In this document: in pieces, positions 8,364 to 16,082 of the stretch
How positions within the stretch are numbered: position 1 is the first letter of the stretch
Layout: the number at the start of each line of letters is the position of its first letter
Assembly (NCBI GenBank): GCA_028687995.1
Contig: JAQTZA010000006.1
Location: forward strand, 94,486 to 158,485
Origin: Bacteroidales bacterium
GTDB lineage: Bacteria > Bacteroidota > Bacteroidia > Bacteroidales > UBA7332
DNA: 64,000 nucleotides
Reading direction: 5' to 3'
Translations under genes and position numbers: made by a program
Notes under the pieces: model-generated
Databases searched by the model: none
Told to the model about the DNA's origin: nothing
Seen by the model: the letters and a program-made list of their open reading frames with translations, nothing else

Positions 8364-8560
8364 ATTATTGTTTCGATTTTTTTTGTTTTCTTGAAAGATA
8401 TTGCAATGCTTTATTCAGATGCAAATCTTTTTTTTCCTTTTGATGCTACGCGTATGTGATATTCATTCAAGCCTATTTTGTTACTGCAACCGCAGATAAA
8501 TGAGTGATAATCTTCCAGAAGTAGGTGCTGAATTTCCATTGCATTTAATGCACTAAATTA

Positions 8561-8568
8561 CAAATTTA
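8561..8568 (-). promoter_or_regulatory. Candidate -7 element for the amidotransferase gene
   Basis: The minus strand reads TAAATTTG, a full TAnnTTTG match, giving a leader of about 190 nt. No clear -33 box is seen. Confidence 0.3.
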
Positions 8569-8661
8569 TTGTCAATTACCAACCGAAATACCTTTTTCAT
8601 CTTGAAAAAGAGTTTCAATCGATTTTTTAAAGAGGAAGTTTTTTTAATTGAATATGGAATG

Positions 8662-8695
8662 AGAAACCCCGAATCAGAGTTTTATCTGTTCGGGG
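8662..8695 (-). repeat. 34-bp terminator-like repeat, copy 1
   Basis: The sequence AGAAACCCCGAATCAGAGTT... to CGGGG is identical over 34 bases to 10837-10870. It folds as an outer stem CCCCGAA/TTCGGGG and an inner stem CAGA/TCTG with a one-base bulge. It lies 25 bases beyond the stop of the minus-strand anti-sigma candidate, so a terminator role for that operon is likely. Confidence 0.8.
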
Positions 8696-8719
8696 TATTT
8701 ACGGTAACTTGGGATAGTA

Positions 8720-9328
8720 TTAATCCTCCTTTAGTTGGTCTATTACGTTACGTATCTCCTTGGCATATTTTCCATAATAGTGATTAACCCACCATTCCAC
8801 AGCAAAGCCCATATAGAGGAATGAGAAAGCAACAATACCAAACACAGCTAATAGTAATGAGTTGTTTGTTAGATTAGTTGAAACAAAATCTGGATTCTTA
8901 TTGTACAAAATTCCGAGTAAATAAAGAATGAGAAATGGGATTAAGGCAAATCCAAAAGTTTTATACATTTCCATATTTAGTCTAATATCAAAGTATGTTT
9001 CATAAAGACTATCTTTTGTGTTCAACGTATAGTTATTTAGTCGCTTGAAGAAAATATATAGTTTTACCAAATAATATATGCACACCGCCAGAAACATTGT
9101 AAATAGTAAATAATATGGAGCATAAGCTGTTTTGGGAAGCTTATACAAAAGCGGGAACACACCAATAAAAATAATTGAGAGAATCTGGTAGATAAACTCT
9201 TTTTTTAGATTCTTTTTTATTTTCTCCAGTGGCATGTTCGCCGAATGTATTTTTTCTAATGTGGTTGGAATCGAAACGTTTTCTGTGTTTTCGTTTTGCC
9301 ATTCTGATTGTAGATTATTAAAGTTCAT
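8720..9328 (-). CDS. Membrane protein, putative anti-sigma partner
   Basis: A 202-aa protein with a roughly 50-residue cytoplasmic N-terminus and four hydrophobic segments (about 50-66, 69-90, 118-138, 155-175). Its start codon overlaps the end of the ECF sigma gene by 11 bases, so translation is coupled. That position, and the soluble N-terminal segment before the membrane helices, is what suggests an anti-sigma role. It has no FecR or ZAS zinc motif (HxxxCxxC), so it is not a classical anti-sigma. I do not recognise a characterised family. Confidence 0.6.
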   Translation of the reverse strand: MNFNNLQSEWQNENTENVSIPTTLEKIHSANMPLEKIKKNLKKEFIYQILSIIFIGVFPLLYKLPKTAYAPYYLLFTMFLAVCIYYLVKLYIFFKRLNNYTLNTKDSLYETYFDIRLNMEMYKTFGFALIPFLILYLLGILYNKNPDFVSTNLTNNSLLLAVFGIVAFSFLYMGFAVEWWVNHYYGKYAKEIRNVIDQLKED

Positions 9329-9821
9329 ATCCTTGCGATTTAATGATGGTTTTTAATTTGTCTTTAGCTCTGTTTAGTTTTACACGAGCATTACCCTCTG
9401 ATATTCCAAGATGGTTACCAATCTCTTTGTGTGAAAATCCTTCGAGTTGATAGAAAATAATGGCTTTTTCTATTTTATTCAATTTTTGAATAGCTTTATA
9501 GAAATGAGCTAACTGGCTCTCTTTTTCATCTGAGTCGTTCTCTTCTTCTGGAATATTCTCAGGGAAGGAGTCAAATTTCTCGGGCTTCCGTTTCTCTTTC
9601 TTCAGATATACGATGGAAGTGTTAATAGCCACACGATACATCCATGTCGAAAGCTGACTATTTCCTTTAAATTCATTGTGTGATTTCCACAACTGATAGA
9701 TAATCTCCTGAAATAGATCTTGTTGATCATCTTTGTCATCCATATATATTTTCGAAACTTTATGGAGCATTCCTTTGTGTTGTTCCAAATGAATCAGAAA
9801 CTCTTGTTCTTTGGCTTTCAA
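9318..9821 (-). CDS. ECF-type RNA polymerase sigma factor
   Basis: A 167-aa sigma-70 family factor. Region 2 spans about residues 20-90 (DDQQDLFQEIIYQLW, then STWMYRVAINTSI). Region 4 near 112-160 carries the helix-turn-helix GFSHKEIGNHLGISEGNARVKL. Regions 1 and 3 are absent, as in extracytoplasmic-function sigma factors. It sits four bases after the TraB/GumN gene and overlaps the following membrane gene, so all three form one operon on the minus strand. It would direct RNA polymerase to a small envelope-stress or nutrient regulon; no target promoter can be named here. Confidence 0.93.
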   Translation of the reverse strand: MKAKEQEFLIHLEQHKGMLHKVSKIYMDDKDDQQDLFQEIIYQLWKSHNEFKGNSQLSTWMYRVAINTSIVYLKKEKRKPEKFDSFPENIPEEENDSDEKESQLAHFYKAIQKLNKIEKAIIFYQLEGFSHKEIGNHLGISEGNARVKLNRAKDKLKTIIKSQGYEL

Positions 9822-9825
9822 TGCT

Positions 9826-10683
9826 TCAATTGATTATTGGTTTTACAATATATCCTGCCTTTCTTAGTAAATTGATTAACCCCGATTCACCCACTAAATG
9901 TGCGGCACCGATGGCAAAAAAGAGACTTTCAGATTTCATCATATTGGGCATTTCCTTCATCCAATTTTTATTTCTGTTGTCTAATAGAAGTATTTTAGCT
10001 TTGTCAGACATGGCTTGCTTGTCGGCCATCATTCTATAAAGAGCCTCTATGTCTTCATTTGAATAGATTTTTACCATTTCATTCGAATAATCTGAATTTA
10101 TCAGTTTGAAATAAGAAATGAGCTCATCATCCGAATAGGCATTCTCTAATATTTTCATCTGATCGTTCACTTTTTCGAATCCTAATATCGGTTTTTTACT
10201 CTCATTTGCTTTGGCGATAAATTCCAATTCGTATGACTTAATGTTTGTGCAACCAAACGACTTAATAAATAGCAAGCTTAGTAATGTTTGCAATGTAAAT
10301 TTATCAAATTGTTTCAATGGCATACCTATTTTCTGTTGTAATATTTTAGTCAGTTCTTCATTCTGTTCTGGCGATAATTTTTCTGACAAGGGTACTTTTC
10401 CAAAAGCTAATTTTTGCAAAGCTTCCATTTCAGCATTATCATTGAGATTTATTTCCAATACTAGTTTTGATGTCTTATCAAAAGCTCTGTCCACTTTCGG
10501 CTTTATACTAAAATCCTTTTCGCAAATCATGTGAATTGTGCCAAAAAGATAAGACGATTGATTCAATCCATTGCCTGAAATCTCCCATAATATGGAATTT
10601 TCGGGTTTATCATTGTTCGCAAATGCCGATAAACTGAATACGGCAATAAATAGTAGAATGAGTGGTTTTCGTAGTGTTTTCAT
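9826..10683 (-). CDS. TraB/GumN family envelope protein
   Basis: A 285-aa protein with a cleavable signal peptide (first about 22 residues, ending SLSAFA). The TraB/GumN motifs are present: SYLFGTIHM near residue 43, LVLEINL near 93, and the C-terminal FFAIGAAHLVGESGLINLLRKAGY. The paired GTxH and GxxH motifs suggest a metal-dependent hydrolase related to the TIKI/erythromycin-esterase-like clan. It is the first gene of an operon with an ECF sigma factor and a membrane protein, an uncommon leader for such an operon. It may be a regulated output or part of signal processing; that is inference. Confidence 0.85.
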   Translation of the reverse strand: MKTLRKPLILLFIAVFSLSAFANNDKPENSILWEISGNGLNQSSYLFGTIHMICEKDFSIKPKVDRAFDKTSKLVLEINLNDNAEMEALQKLAFGKVPLSEKLSPEQNEELTKILQQKIGMPLKQFDKFTLQTLLSLLFIKSFGCTNIKSYELEFIAKANESKKPILGFEKVNDQMKILENAYSDDELISYFKLINSDYSNEMVKIYSNEDIEALYRMMADKQAMSDKAKILLLDNRNKNWMKEMPNMMKSESLFFAIGAAHLVGESGLINLLRKAGYIVKPIIN

Positions 10684-10836
10684 TTTTATTTCTTTTTAAT
10701 TTTGAGTTAGCAATATGTACACTTTGGGCTTAATAGATAATAGAATGCAGCTGCTGTTAATGTATAAAGTTTAGGTGTTACACTTCGTAAGTATCATAAA
10801 ACGAAAAACGTTACAAAAAAAATATTTATTTAAGAA
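10684..10836. other. Upstream region of the TraB/GumN-sigma operon
   Basis: No TAnnTTTG box is evident on the minus strand. Two GTAAC words occur on that strand (in gtgtaac and tgtaacgtt, about 10775-10815). They could belong to an alternative-sigma promoter and autoregulation, but this is only suggestive. Confidence 0.25.
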
Positions 10837-10870
10837 AGAAACCCCGAATCAGAGTTTTATCTGTTCGGGG
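10837..10870 (-). repeat. 34-bp terminator-like repeat, copy 2
   Basis: Identical to 8662-8695 in the same orientation. It lies 24 bases past the stop of the minus-strand pyrophosphatase gene and is followed on that strand by T-rich sequence, so it probably terminates ppa transcription. Confidence 0.8.
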
Positions 10871-10894
10871 CTTCTAGTTCTATAAATAATGGGT

Positions 10895-11569
10895 TTACTT
10901 CACTCCAGCCAAAAATTGGTCTAAACGTTCAAATCTATTTTTATAATCTTCGGTAGAGCGACGGATGATTTCGTGAGCTTCCTCCACATCAAATGTATCA
11001 GTAATCTGTACATTAGCCTTTTCACCAGGTAGGTCTTTGTAGGTAAGGAAATAGTGTTTGATACGCTCAACAACTACCTCTGGACAGTCTTTGATGCTGG
11101 TGTAATTTCCGTAAATGGCGTCATTTTTCAAAACTGCAATAATTTTGTCGTCCGACTCATCGCCATCAATCATGCGGAATCCTCCAATGGGAATAGCTTG
11201 CACCAGAATATCGCCATGAGAAATAGTATTCATGGTCAATACACAGATATCAATAGGGTCACTATCGCCCACAATTCCTGTCAGTTTAGTGCGCTCCATC
11301 GTGTGTTCAGCCACTTTCGATCCACTAAATGTTTGTGGAATAAATCCATAGAGAGCTGGTACAACGTTTGAATATTTCTGTGGTCGGTCGATTTTGAGAT
11401 ACCCAGATGTTTTGTCAACTTCGTATTTTACAGTGTCAGTTGGTACAATTTCGATAAATGCTGTTAACACACTAGGTGCTGCATCACCAATATCAACCCC
11501 GTGCCACGGATGTGATTTGTAGCGCAATCCCATCAATTTGCCGATAGGATCCATGATTTGATTTTTCAT
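10895..11569 (-). CDS. ppa: Soluble inorganic pyrophosphatase
   Basis: A 224-aa family I pyrophosphatase that hydrolyses PPi to phosphate in the cytoplasm and so pulls biosynthetic reactions forward. The signature GDSDPIDICVL (DxDPxD metal-binding acidic cluster) is intact, as are the PALYGFIPQT and KDLPGEKANVQITD segments. The ORF track starts 13 codons upstream; the ATG at 11569 (MKNQIMDPIG) is preceded by GAAGTG at a good distance and is preferred. The protein is longer than the E. coli enzyme (about 175 aa), as is common in Bacteroidetes. Confidence 0.93.
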   Translation of the reverse strand: MKNQIMDPIGKLMGLRYKSHPWHGVDIGDAAPSVLTAFIEIVPTDTVKYEVDKTSGYLKIDRPQKYSNVVPALYGFIPQTFSGSKVAEHTMERTKLTGIVGDSDPIDICVLTMNTISHGDILVQAIPIGGFRMIDGDESDDKIIAVLKNDAIYGNYTSIKDCPEVVVERIKHYFLTYKDLPGEKANVQITDTFDVEEAHEIIRRSTEDYKNRFERLDQFLAGVK

Positions 11570-11757
11570 ATTTTTCACTTCTTTATTTTTGTTATATTCA
11601 GAAATCAAGAGTTTTAATTAACTCTTTTTTATCAATGGTGCTAAGATAAGTTATTTGCAAGAAATAGCCTACCAAATGATATTAAAATGCTGTTTAAATA
11701 TCAGAAACTAGAGAAAATATCAGAACCTCGTGAAATCATGAACTCGAATTCAGAAAG

Positions 11758-13182
11758 TTATTTTTTTATATTGGGTAGCTCTAGTCCATATTGTTTGATT
11801 CTATCTTCGCGTTTCAACATATATGAAAAGAAGATAGCCAACACGCCGAATCCAGCAAAAATCAGCATTGGTATGGTGTAATTGTATTCAACAACCGTGT
11901 AAGAAACGCCTTGTTCAATTACTGTATGTTCTCCTATTTTACAATATTTGTCGAGAACATTTCCAATCAAAAGCGGCACTCCCATTAAACCCCAGTTTTG
12001 CACCCAGAAAATCATAGCGTAGGCAGTTCCAAGTAAACTGTGAGGAACAACCTTTGTGACAGAAGGCCAAAGTGCCGAAGGTACGAGTGAAAAAGCGATG
12101 CCAAGAATGACAATAAGACCGATGGCGACTGGCAAACTATTGAGAGTTGGAATTGCAAATAAAAGGAATACAACTACAAGTAAAATGGATCCAATCATCA
12201 TGATAGAAGCACCTTTGCCCTTGTGGTCGTAGATGCTGCCAAATACGGGTGTTAGAAATAAGGCGCCGACAGGTAGCATCGCTGGAATAGCACCAGCAAA
12301 ATTGTCGCTTACACCATATTTCTGCATGATAAGTTCGGTTGCATATTTGATAAATGGAAACACAGCCGAGTAGAACAAAACGCAAAGAATAGTGATGTAC
12401 CAGAAGCCAGAGATTTTTGCAATTCGAAGAATGTCGCTGAAACGAAAATCTTCTGCCACTTCCGCAGTGTTGTGTTTGGCCTCTTCTTTGTCTAACTTTA
12501 CATCCATGACGTTAAATAATAGAAACGCCATGAGTCCAATCACAATCATCAACATTGCCATCAAAATAGGAGCGCTCACCATTGGAGTGGTTGGGGTTCC
12601 CATCCATTTTGCTAATGGAATTGGCGCTATCATTGCTAACCCGGTTCCGATTCGACCAGTAGAGGTGTTTAGCCCAATAGCTAATGCTAGCTCTTTTCCT
12701 TTGAACCAACGTACAATGGCTTTGTTGGCTGTAATACCAAACATCTCAATTCCCATTCCAAAAATAGCGAATCCCAACCCAGCATACAGTACTTGTCGTT
12801 TAGTTTCGAAAAGCTCCCACGAGCCAATATGTATATTCACAATGTCACCCAATGTTGTGCTATTGATTGCCCAATATTTGATAAAAGCACCTATAAGCAT
12901 AATGATTATGGCAAGAACTCCCGTAAAGCGAGTCCCCATTTTATCAAGAATAATACCCGCAAAAACAAGCATTAATAAGAATACATTGAACCAACCATAA
13001 CCGCTAGTAAAAATTCCATAATCTGTACTCGTCCAATGCAATTGTTGTTCGAGCATCGATTTGAGAGGAGCCATGGCATCTGCTAAAAAATATGAACAAA
13101 GCATGGTGAGGGATACTAGCACTAATACCAACCAACGAGCGCTTTTAGATTCACTCAGTTTTTTTTGAATTATTTCCGTCAT
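11758..13182 (-). CDS. Major facilitator superfamily transporter
   Basis: A 474-aa inner-membrane protein with about 12 hydrophobic segments and a cytoplasmic central loop (VKLDKEEAKHNTAEVAEDF). The MFS loop signature near GIILDKMGTRFTG (motif A-like) follows the second helix, and GSIYDHKGKGASI matches it in the second half. Relatives in Bacteroidales are usually annotated only as MFS and resemble the MFSD1 branch, so the substrate is unknown. It lies upstream of ppa on the same strand, about 190 bases away, with its own promoter-like element. The C-terminus has a short basic tail after the last helix. Confidence 0.85.
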   Translation of the reverse strand: MTEIIQKKLSESKSARWLVLVLVSLTMLCSYFLADAMAPLKSMLEQQLHWTSTDYGIFTSGYGWFNVFLLMLVFAGIILDKMGTRFTGVLAIIIMLIGAFIKYWAINSTTLGDIVNIHIGSWELFETKRQVLYAGLGFAIFGMGIEMFGITANKAIVRWFKGKELALAIGLNTSTGRIGTGLAMIAPIPLAKWMGTPTTPMVSAPILMAMLMIVIGLMAFLLFNVMDVKLDKEEAKHNTAEVAEDFRFSDILRIAKISGFWYITILCVLFYSAVFPFIKYATELIMQKYGVSDNFAGAIPAMLPVGALFLTPVFGSIYDHKGKGASIMMIGSILLVVVFLLFAIPTLNSLPVAIGLIVILGIAFSLVPSALWPSVTKVVPHSLLGTAYAMIFWVQNWGLMGVPLLIGNVLDKYCKIGEHTVIEQGVSYTVVEYNYTIPMLIFAGFGVLAIFFSYMLKREDRIKQYGLELPNIKK

Positions 13183-13206
13183 GTCAATTTTGTTTTAAGT
13201 GATTGG

Positions 13207-13214
13207 CAAAAATA
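13207..13214 (-). promoter_or_regulatory. -7 element for the MFS transporter
   Basis: TATTTTTG on the minus strand, about 25 bases before the ATG; no convincing -33 is visible. Confidence 0.4.
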
Positions 13215-13285
13215 GTTTAATTTTAAGTATATGAATCATAATTTGAGTAGAAAGAGTTATATTCGTAAAAAATATAGAGTAGAAT

Positions 13286-13293
13286 TAATTTTG
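13286..13293 (+). promoter_or_regulatory. -7 element for the prohibitin-like gene
   Basis: TAATTTTG matches the consensus 33 bases before the ATG; an imperfect TTCG lies about 20 bases upstream. Confidence 0.4.
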
Positions 13294-13326
13294 GTTGAAA
13301 GACATTAATAACTAAATCTTGATATT

Positions 13327-14223
13327 ATGGTACTATTTATTTTAGGCATTATTATTTTTTTAGTGGTGGGCTCATTAGCAAACACGTTTTTAGCTATTAA
13401 ACCTCTAGTAGGAAAAGTGAGAATTGCAGCTGTGTTACTAGCAATTTTAGGAATTGCTACCGCTTCGATTCGACAAATTGAACCGGGTGAAATCGGGGTG
13501 CAAAAGCTCTTTGGAAAAGTGGATAGCCACATTCTCGAAAGCGGGTTGAATGTGATGAATCCGTTGGCGCAAGTGGTAACGTTTAGTTCCCGTACGCAGA
13601 ATTACACTATGTCGGGTGTGCACGACGAAGGTAATCAATCTGGCGATGATGCCATTCGCGTGTTATCTGCTGACGGACTTGAAGTTATTATCGATTTAAC
13701 CGTTTTGTATAAAATCGTTCCCAACGAAGCACCTCAGATTTTGCAACAAATCGGTACAGACTACATTAACACCATTGTGCGTCCAATTTGTCGAACTAAA
13801 ATCAGAGACAATGCCGTTTATTATGATGCGGTTGCTCTTTATTCAACAAAAAGAGATGAGTTTCAAAGTCGAATTTTCAAGACGATTGAGAGTGATTTTC
13901 AGAAACGTGGATTGATTTTGGAACAGCTTTTGGTGAGAAATATCACTTTGCCACCATCGGTGAAACAAAGTATTGAATCGAAAATCAATGCCGAACAGGA
14001 TGCGCAGAAGATGACCTTTGTTTTGCAAAAAGAGCGTCAGGAAGCAGAACGTAAACGTGTGGAAGCACAAGGTATTGCTGATTATCAGAAAATTCTGAGC
14101 ACTGGATTGAGCGATAAACAGCTTCAATATGAGATGATCAAAGCTATCGCCACATCACCCAATGCGAAACTAATCATCATGGATTCGAAAAAAGGTTCGC
14201 CGATTATTGTGGACGGCAAATAG
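13327..14223 (+). CDS. Prohibitin / SPFH-domain membrane protein
   Basis: A 298-aa protein with two N-terminal hydrophobic segments (about 1-22 and 33-50) followed by a band 7/SPFH domain (roughly 55-230) containing QIEPGEIGVQKLFGKV and RNITLPPSVKQSIESKI. A charged coiled-coil follows, with repeated ERQEAERKRVEAQGIADY. Prohibitin-like proteins oligomerise at the membrane and act as scaffolds, often for FtsH-type proteases. It stands alone between divergent and convergent genes, ending two bases before the stop of the DUF4831 gene. Its partner is not apparent here. Confidence 0.85.
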   Translation: MVLFILGIIIFLVVGSLANTFLAIKPLVGKVRIAAVLLAILGIATASIRQIEPGEIGVQKLFGKVDSHILESGLNVMNPLAQVVTFSSRTQNYTMSGVHDEGNQSGDDAIRVLSADGLEVIIDLTVLYKIVPNEAPQILQQIGTDYINTIVRPICRTKIRDNAVYYDAVALYSTKRDEFQSRIFKTIESDFQKRGLILEQLLVRNITLPPSVKQSIESKINAEQDAQKMTFVLQKERQEAERKRVEAQGIADYQKILSTGLSDKQLQYEMIKAIATSPNAKLIIMDSKKGSPIIVDGK

Positions 14224-14225
14224 TA

Positions 14226-15293
14226 TTATTGCATCAAACTAACTATAGCTCCGGTAATGGGATGAAGAATCGCCTTTGCCGGGGCTTTTTTTCTGGTAAA
14301 TAGATCGACAGGGAAATTTGCTTGAATGCCAAATTGTGTGAATGTGAATTCTTGTTCAAACAGTTGATTGTTATTGCGCGAAATTGTCACCTTTCCTTTG
14401 CCAGGAATATTGTAGATTAATCCTTTTTTATCAGATGGTTTGCTTTTTGGATCAGCTGCTAGAAACTCTTTTCGGTCAGTAGCTTTTATATCTAAATAAA
14501 CAGGTTCGCCACTCAAATCATCAGCCGATACAAAACCAAAATGTTTGGAGAAACGAAACAATACTTTGTGATTCAAGTCGATTTCAGTTGGCGTAATTTT
14601 GGTGCGAACAAAGAATTTTTCAACTCGTTGAGTCCCTACGAATAAAGCGGTAAGCGCTTTTTCTTGTTTATCGAGTTGTTCAAAAATCACTTTCAATCCT
14701 TCTCCATCTTTTGGTAAGTGGTCGTTATCGCCATTGATTAAATCCAATCTGCTTTCGCGTAAACGAAAGATTTGCTTGGCAGCCAATTCCGCCATTTTTG
14801 CCGTTGATCCAGAAGCCAAAGTTTCTTCTGTGAGCGAAAGCTCGGAGTTGGTAATTGCCTCTTGTACCACATAATTTTGAGGAAGAGGTTTAACAGCGTT
14901 TTTGGTCAATGAATCGGGAGAGCAATTGACAGCACAAAGAATGCCGTCTGAATTCAGTACGAGATATGGGATAGTTGACTTGAATTGTACCATACTTGCA
15001 CTATTTGGATCAGCAATTGCAGTAGATTCTCCATCTACTTTATCCAACGAAAAGAAGACGGAATCTTCAAGAATTGGATTTGCTATTCCCAGCAATTTTT
15101 CTGCATATCTGTAATAGATTCCAGCTTTCAATGTGGTTTTGGTATATTCTGCATCGATGTAGATAATTGTTTTGGGCAATGTATAGTTGAGTCCAAAATC
15201 GGAAGCTTTGGTTGCTGATAGTTTTTGCCACTCCGTTTGTGCTGATAAGGATAGTGTGACGAAAAGAATGAAAAGTAGAAATAAATGTTTCAT
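14226..15293 (-). CDS. DUF4831 family exported protein
   Basis: A 355-aa protein with a signal peptide (MKHLFLLFILFVTLSLSAQ) and a C-terminal half rich in beta strands. The pattern, including LNYTLPKTIIYI near the start and PLPQNYVVQEA in the middle, fits DUF4831, a Bacteroidetes family of unknown function predicted to be periplasmic or surface-associated. It is convergent with the prohibitin gene (two-base gap) and divergent from wbqC. The function cannot be inferred from context. Confidence 0.7.
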   Translation of the reverse strand: MKHLFLLFILFVTLSLSAQTEWQKLSATKASDFGLNYTLPKTIIYIDAEYTKTTLKAGIYYRYAEKLLGIANPILEDSVFFSLDKVDGESTAIADPNSASMVQFKSTIPYLVLNSDGILCAVNCSPDSLTKNAVKPLPQNYVVQEAITNSELSLTEETLASGSTAKMAELAAKQIFRLRESRLDLINGDNDHLPKDGEGLKVIFEQLDKQEKALTALFVGTQRVEKFFVRTKITPTEIDLNHKVLFRFSKHFGFVSADDLSGEPVYLDIKATDRKEFLAADPKSKPSDKKGLIYNIPGKGKVTISRNNNQLFEQEFTFTQFGIQANFPVDLFTRKKAPAKAILHPITGAIVSLMQ

Positions 15294-15329
15294 AACGAGG
15301 TATTCTTCTGATTGTTGGATTCGATTTTA

Positions 15330-15337
15330 CAAAAATA
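15330..15337 (-). promoter_or_regulatory. -7 element for DUF4831 gene
   Basis: TATTTTTG on the minus strand about 37 bases before the ATG; a -33 is not obvious. Confidence 0.35.
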
Positions 15338-15410
15338 GAAAATAATTCGGTACATGCCGTTTAATATTAGGTTGTGAATTAAAAATTGGTATGATTTGCT
15401 TGGGATACGT

Positions 15411-15418
15411 TATCTTTG
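15411..15418 (+). promoter_or_regulatory. -7 element for WbqC-family gene
   Basis: TATCTTTG matches TAnnTTTG 20 bases before the ATG; ATTG lies 22 bases upstream as a weak -33. A second TATTTTTG at 15429 is too close to the start codon to be used. Confidence 0.4.
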
Positions 15419-15437
15419 TCATAAAATTTATTTTTGA

Positions 15438-16082
15438 ATGGAGACCGCTTTTCTGACATCGGCATATTTGCCCCCTGTGCACTATTTTTGCAAATTGTAT
15501 CACTTCCCGCAAGCTGTCATTGAATCTCATTGCAATTATGTGAAACAGACTTACAGAAATCGATGTACCATTGCTTCGTCACATGGTGCAATGGCATTGA
15601 CTATTCCCGTAGAGAGAACAGGAGAGGTGAAGAATTTAACACGTGATATTCGAATGGCAGATCATGGAAATTGGCGTCATCTGCACTGGCAAGCCATTGT
15701 GTCGGCATACAACAATACACCTTTTTTTGAATATTATCGGGATGATTTTGAGCCGTTTTACGAGAAGAGACAGGAATTCTTGTTTGATTTCAATAATGAA
15801 TTGCTCCATGTCTTGATGAACCATCTCGATATCGAAACGCCTGTTTTATTTTCTGAAAGTTACGAGAAAGAACTTGAAATCAACCAGTTTGATTTTCGAG
15901 AAACGATTCATCCCAAGCACGATTTTTCGGATGATGTAGATTTTCACCCCGCTCCATATTATCAAGTATTCGATCGTCAGTTAGGTTTCTTGCCAAACAT
16001 GAGTGTGATTGATTTACTCTTTAATTGTGGCCCAGAGTCGGTGCTTATTTTAAGGGATTCTCACCAATCGCATAGACTTTAG
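15438..16082 (+). CDS. WbqC-family protein
   Basis: A 214-aa protein beginning METAFLTSAYLPPVHYF, with YVKQTYRNRC and the histidine-rich NWRHLHWQAIVSAYNNTPFFEYY typical of WbqC-like proteins. Members occur in O-antigen and envelope glycan loci and are thought to act on amino-sugar or acyl precursors, but the reaction is not established. Its last 38 bases overlap the 3' end of the convergent lipoprotein gene, so the two mRNAs are antisense at their ends. Confidence 0.75.
   Translation: METAFLTSAYLPPVHYFCKLYHFPQAVIESHCNYVKQTYRNRCTIASSHGAMALTIPVERTGEVKNLTRDIRMADHGNWRHLHWQAIVSAYNNTPFFEYYRDDFEPFYEKRQEFLFDFNNELLHVLMNHLDIETPVLFSESYEKELEINQFDFRETIHPKHDFSDDVDFHPAPYYQVFDRQLGFLPNMSVIDLLFNCGPESVLILRDSHQSHRL

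Larger units (their letters stand above)
8364..8719. other. Intergenic region between the amidotransferase and the anti-sigma candidate
   Basis: This 356-base gap holds a 34-bp terminator-like repeat near its right end and a minus-strand -7 element. A short dyad TGCATTtAATGCA lies around 8538-8552. I found no convincing coding frame; the plus-strand ORF at 8569 crosses the terminator hairpin and is discarded. Confidence 0.55.

Noticed and set aside
12392-13000. Plus-strand 202-aa ORF inside the MFS gene
   Set aside because: Shadow of the transporter in the opposite strand; low-complexity composition mirrors the membrane helices.
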